DNA of 6,294 nt, taken from assembly GCA_013152825.1 (NCBI GenBank), contig JAADFP010000069.1, positions 1-6,294 of the forward strand. Reading direction: 5' to 3'. This DNA is from Caldisericota bacterium (GTDB lineage Bacteria > CAIJMQ01 > JAADFP01). Positions 5,992-6,294 of this stretch are shown here, in pieces (the stretch's first letter is position 1; each line of letters starts with the position of its first letter). Below the pieces are notes generated by a model. That model had not been told where the DNA came from and did not search any database. It worked only from the letters and a program-made list of their open reading frames with translations. The position numbers and the translations under genes are program-made.

Positions 5992-6064
5992 CTATCAGTG
6001 AGGATTGTCGTAGTGATAGGTTACTCTTGATATATCTCGATAATCATACAGGGTGCCCAGCGCC
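5992..6064. other. Run of three consecutive dyads, possible structured RNA or 3' UTR
   Basis: Three inverted repeats follow one another. CTATCA pairs with TGATAG (5992-5997 with 6014-6019, 16-nt loop). TGAT-A-TATC pairs with GATA-ATCA (6028-6036 with 6039-6046, one bulge, 2-nt loop). GGTGC pairs with GCGCC (6052-6056 with 6060-6064, one G-T pair, 3-nt loop). The stretch lies between two convergent genes and could belong to either transcript, or be a DNA site. It matches no riboswitch or known RNA family that I recognise. Confidence 0.3.
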
Positions 6065-6090
6065 GCGGAAAGCGAGGTTACCTTTTCCTA

Positions 6091-6294
6091 TTACTTCTTT
6101 CTCCACTTTCTTCTTACTTCGCGCCACTGTTCCTGGAAGCGTTTAAACTCTACCTGGAGCACATAACCCGGGTAAAGCCCAAATATGTTAAGGTAAGCAT
6201 ACCTGGCAGAAGGGTCTACTCTTTGGAAAACTACTATTTTATTCTTGGTATCTCCCGGTTTCAGGTTTCCTATCCAGATAAATTTTTCCTTTAT
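6091..6294 (-). CDS. Unrecognised protein, C-terminal 67 residues (cut by window edge)
   Basis: I do not recognise the family. On the minus strand the frame is open from the right edge to a TAA at 6091-6093, with normal-looking codon use, and no start is inside the window. The visible part begins with IWIGNLKPGDTKNKIVVFQRVDPS, which has the look of a beta-strand-rich domain. An aromatic-rich YAYLNIFGLYPGYVLQVEF stretch follows, then a strongly basic amphipathic tail WREVRRKWRKK. The tail suggests contact with nucleic acid, acidic lipid or a protein surface; this is inference only. The gene converges on rpsT, leaving about 350 non-coding bases between them. A chance open frame of this length is possible, but the ordered composition makes a real gene more likely. 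Confidence 0.6.
   Translation of the reverse strand: MKEKFIWIGNLKPGDTKNKIVVFQRVDPSARYAYLNIFGLYPGYVLQVEFKRFQEQWREVRRKWRKK

Noticed and set aside
5742..6090. tRNA or known riboswitch in the right gap
   Set aside because: No cloverleaf, T-loop TTCGANTC or recognisable riboswitch core could be found on either strand.
6052..6093. Intrinsic terminator for the partial gene at the right edge
   Set aside because: The GGCGC/GCACC hairpin on the minus strand is followed by mixed sequence, not a T-run.
5934..6146. Plus-strand open frame of 70 codons in the right gap
   Set aside because: It begins in the T-rich repeat, runs across the dyads and into the antisense of the partial gene at the edge, and has no ribosome site or recognisable composition.

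Overview
This is a bacterial chromosomal window carrying mostly housekeeping and cell-envelope genes. It reads as a Gram-negative-type bacterium or an uncultured candidate-phylum genome. The support is a lipid II flippase, a GT4 sugar transferase of the type used for surface glycans, a secreted beta-propeller protein, and GTG starts next to clear Shine-Dalgarno sites. The intergenic T-rich heptad repeats recall some uncultured lineages such as Omnitrophica, but that is an unverified impression. I see no CRISPR array, transposase, integrase, rRNA or tRNA.

Left part, minus strand, transcribed right to left: murJ (3909-5411, lipid II flippase), uvrC (2146-3930, excision endonuclease subunit) and a secreted six-bladed NHL/SMP-30-like propeller (1304-2149). 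They are packed with a 22-nt overlap and then a 4-nt ATGA overlap, so they look like one translationally coupled operon. About 225 bp of repeat-rich non-coding DNA follow. Next comes a GT4 glycosyltransferase (1079 to the window edge) whose reading frame is broken near 274-284, exactly where the first Glu of the family's EX7E motif should be.

Right part: rpsT (5463-5741, ribosomal protein S20) is on the plus strand, divergent from murJ across only 51 bp. That gap holds a strong sigma70-type promoter whose -35 box lies inside the first codons of murJ, plus a small hairpin just before the rpsT ribosome binding site. From 5742 to 6090 there is no gene. This stretch holds a second copy of a short repeat also found downstream of the NHL gene, a 28-bp AT-rich palindrome, a tidy 7-nt T-rich repeat array and a run of three dyads. 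The last 201 bases before the right edge, read on the minus strand, encode the C-terminal 67 residues of an unrecognised protein that enters from outside the window.

The genes do not form an obvious novel system. The parts most worth a second look are the paired intergenic repeats, the frame break in the glycosyltransferase, and the overlapping divergent promoter region.
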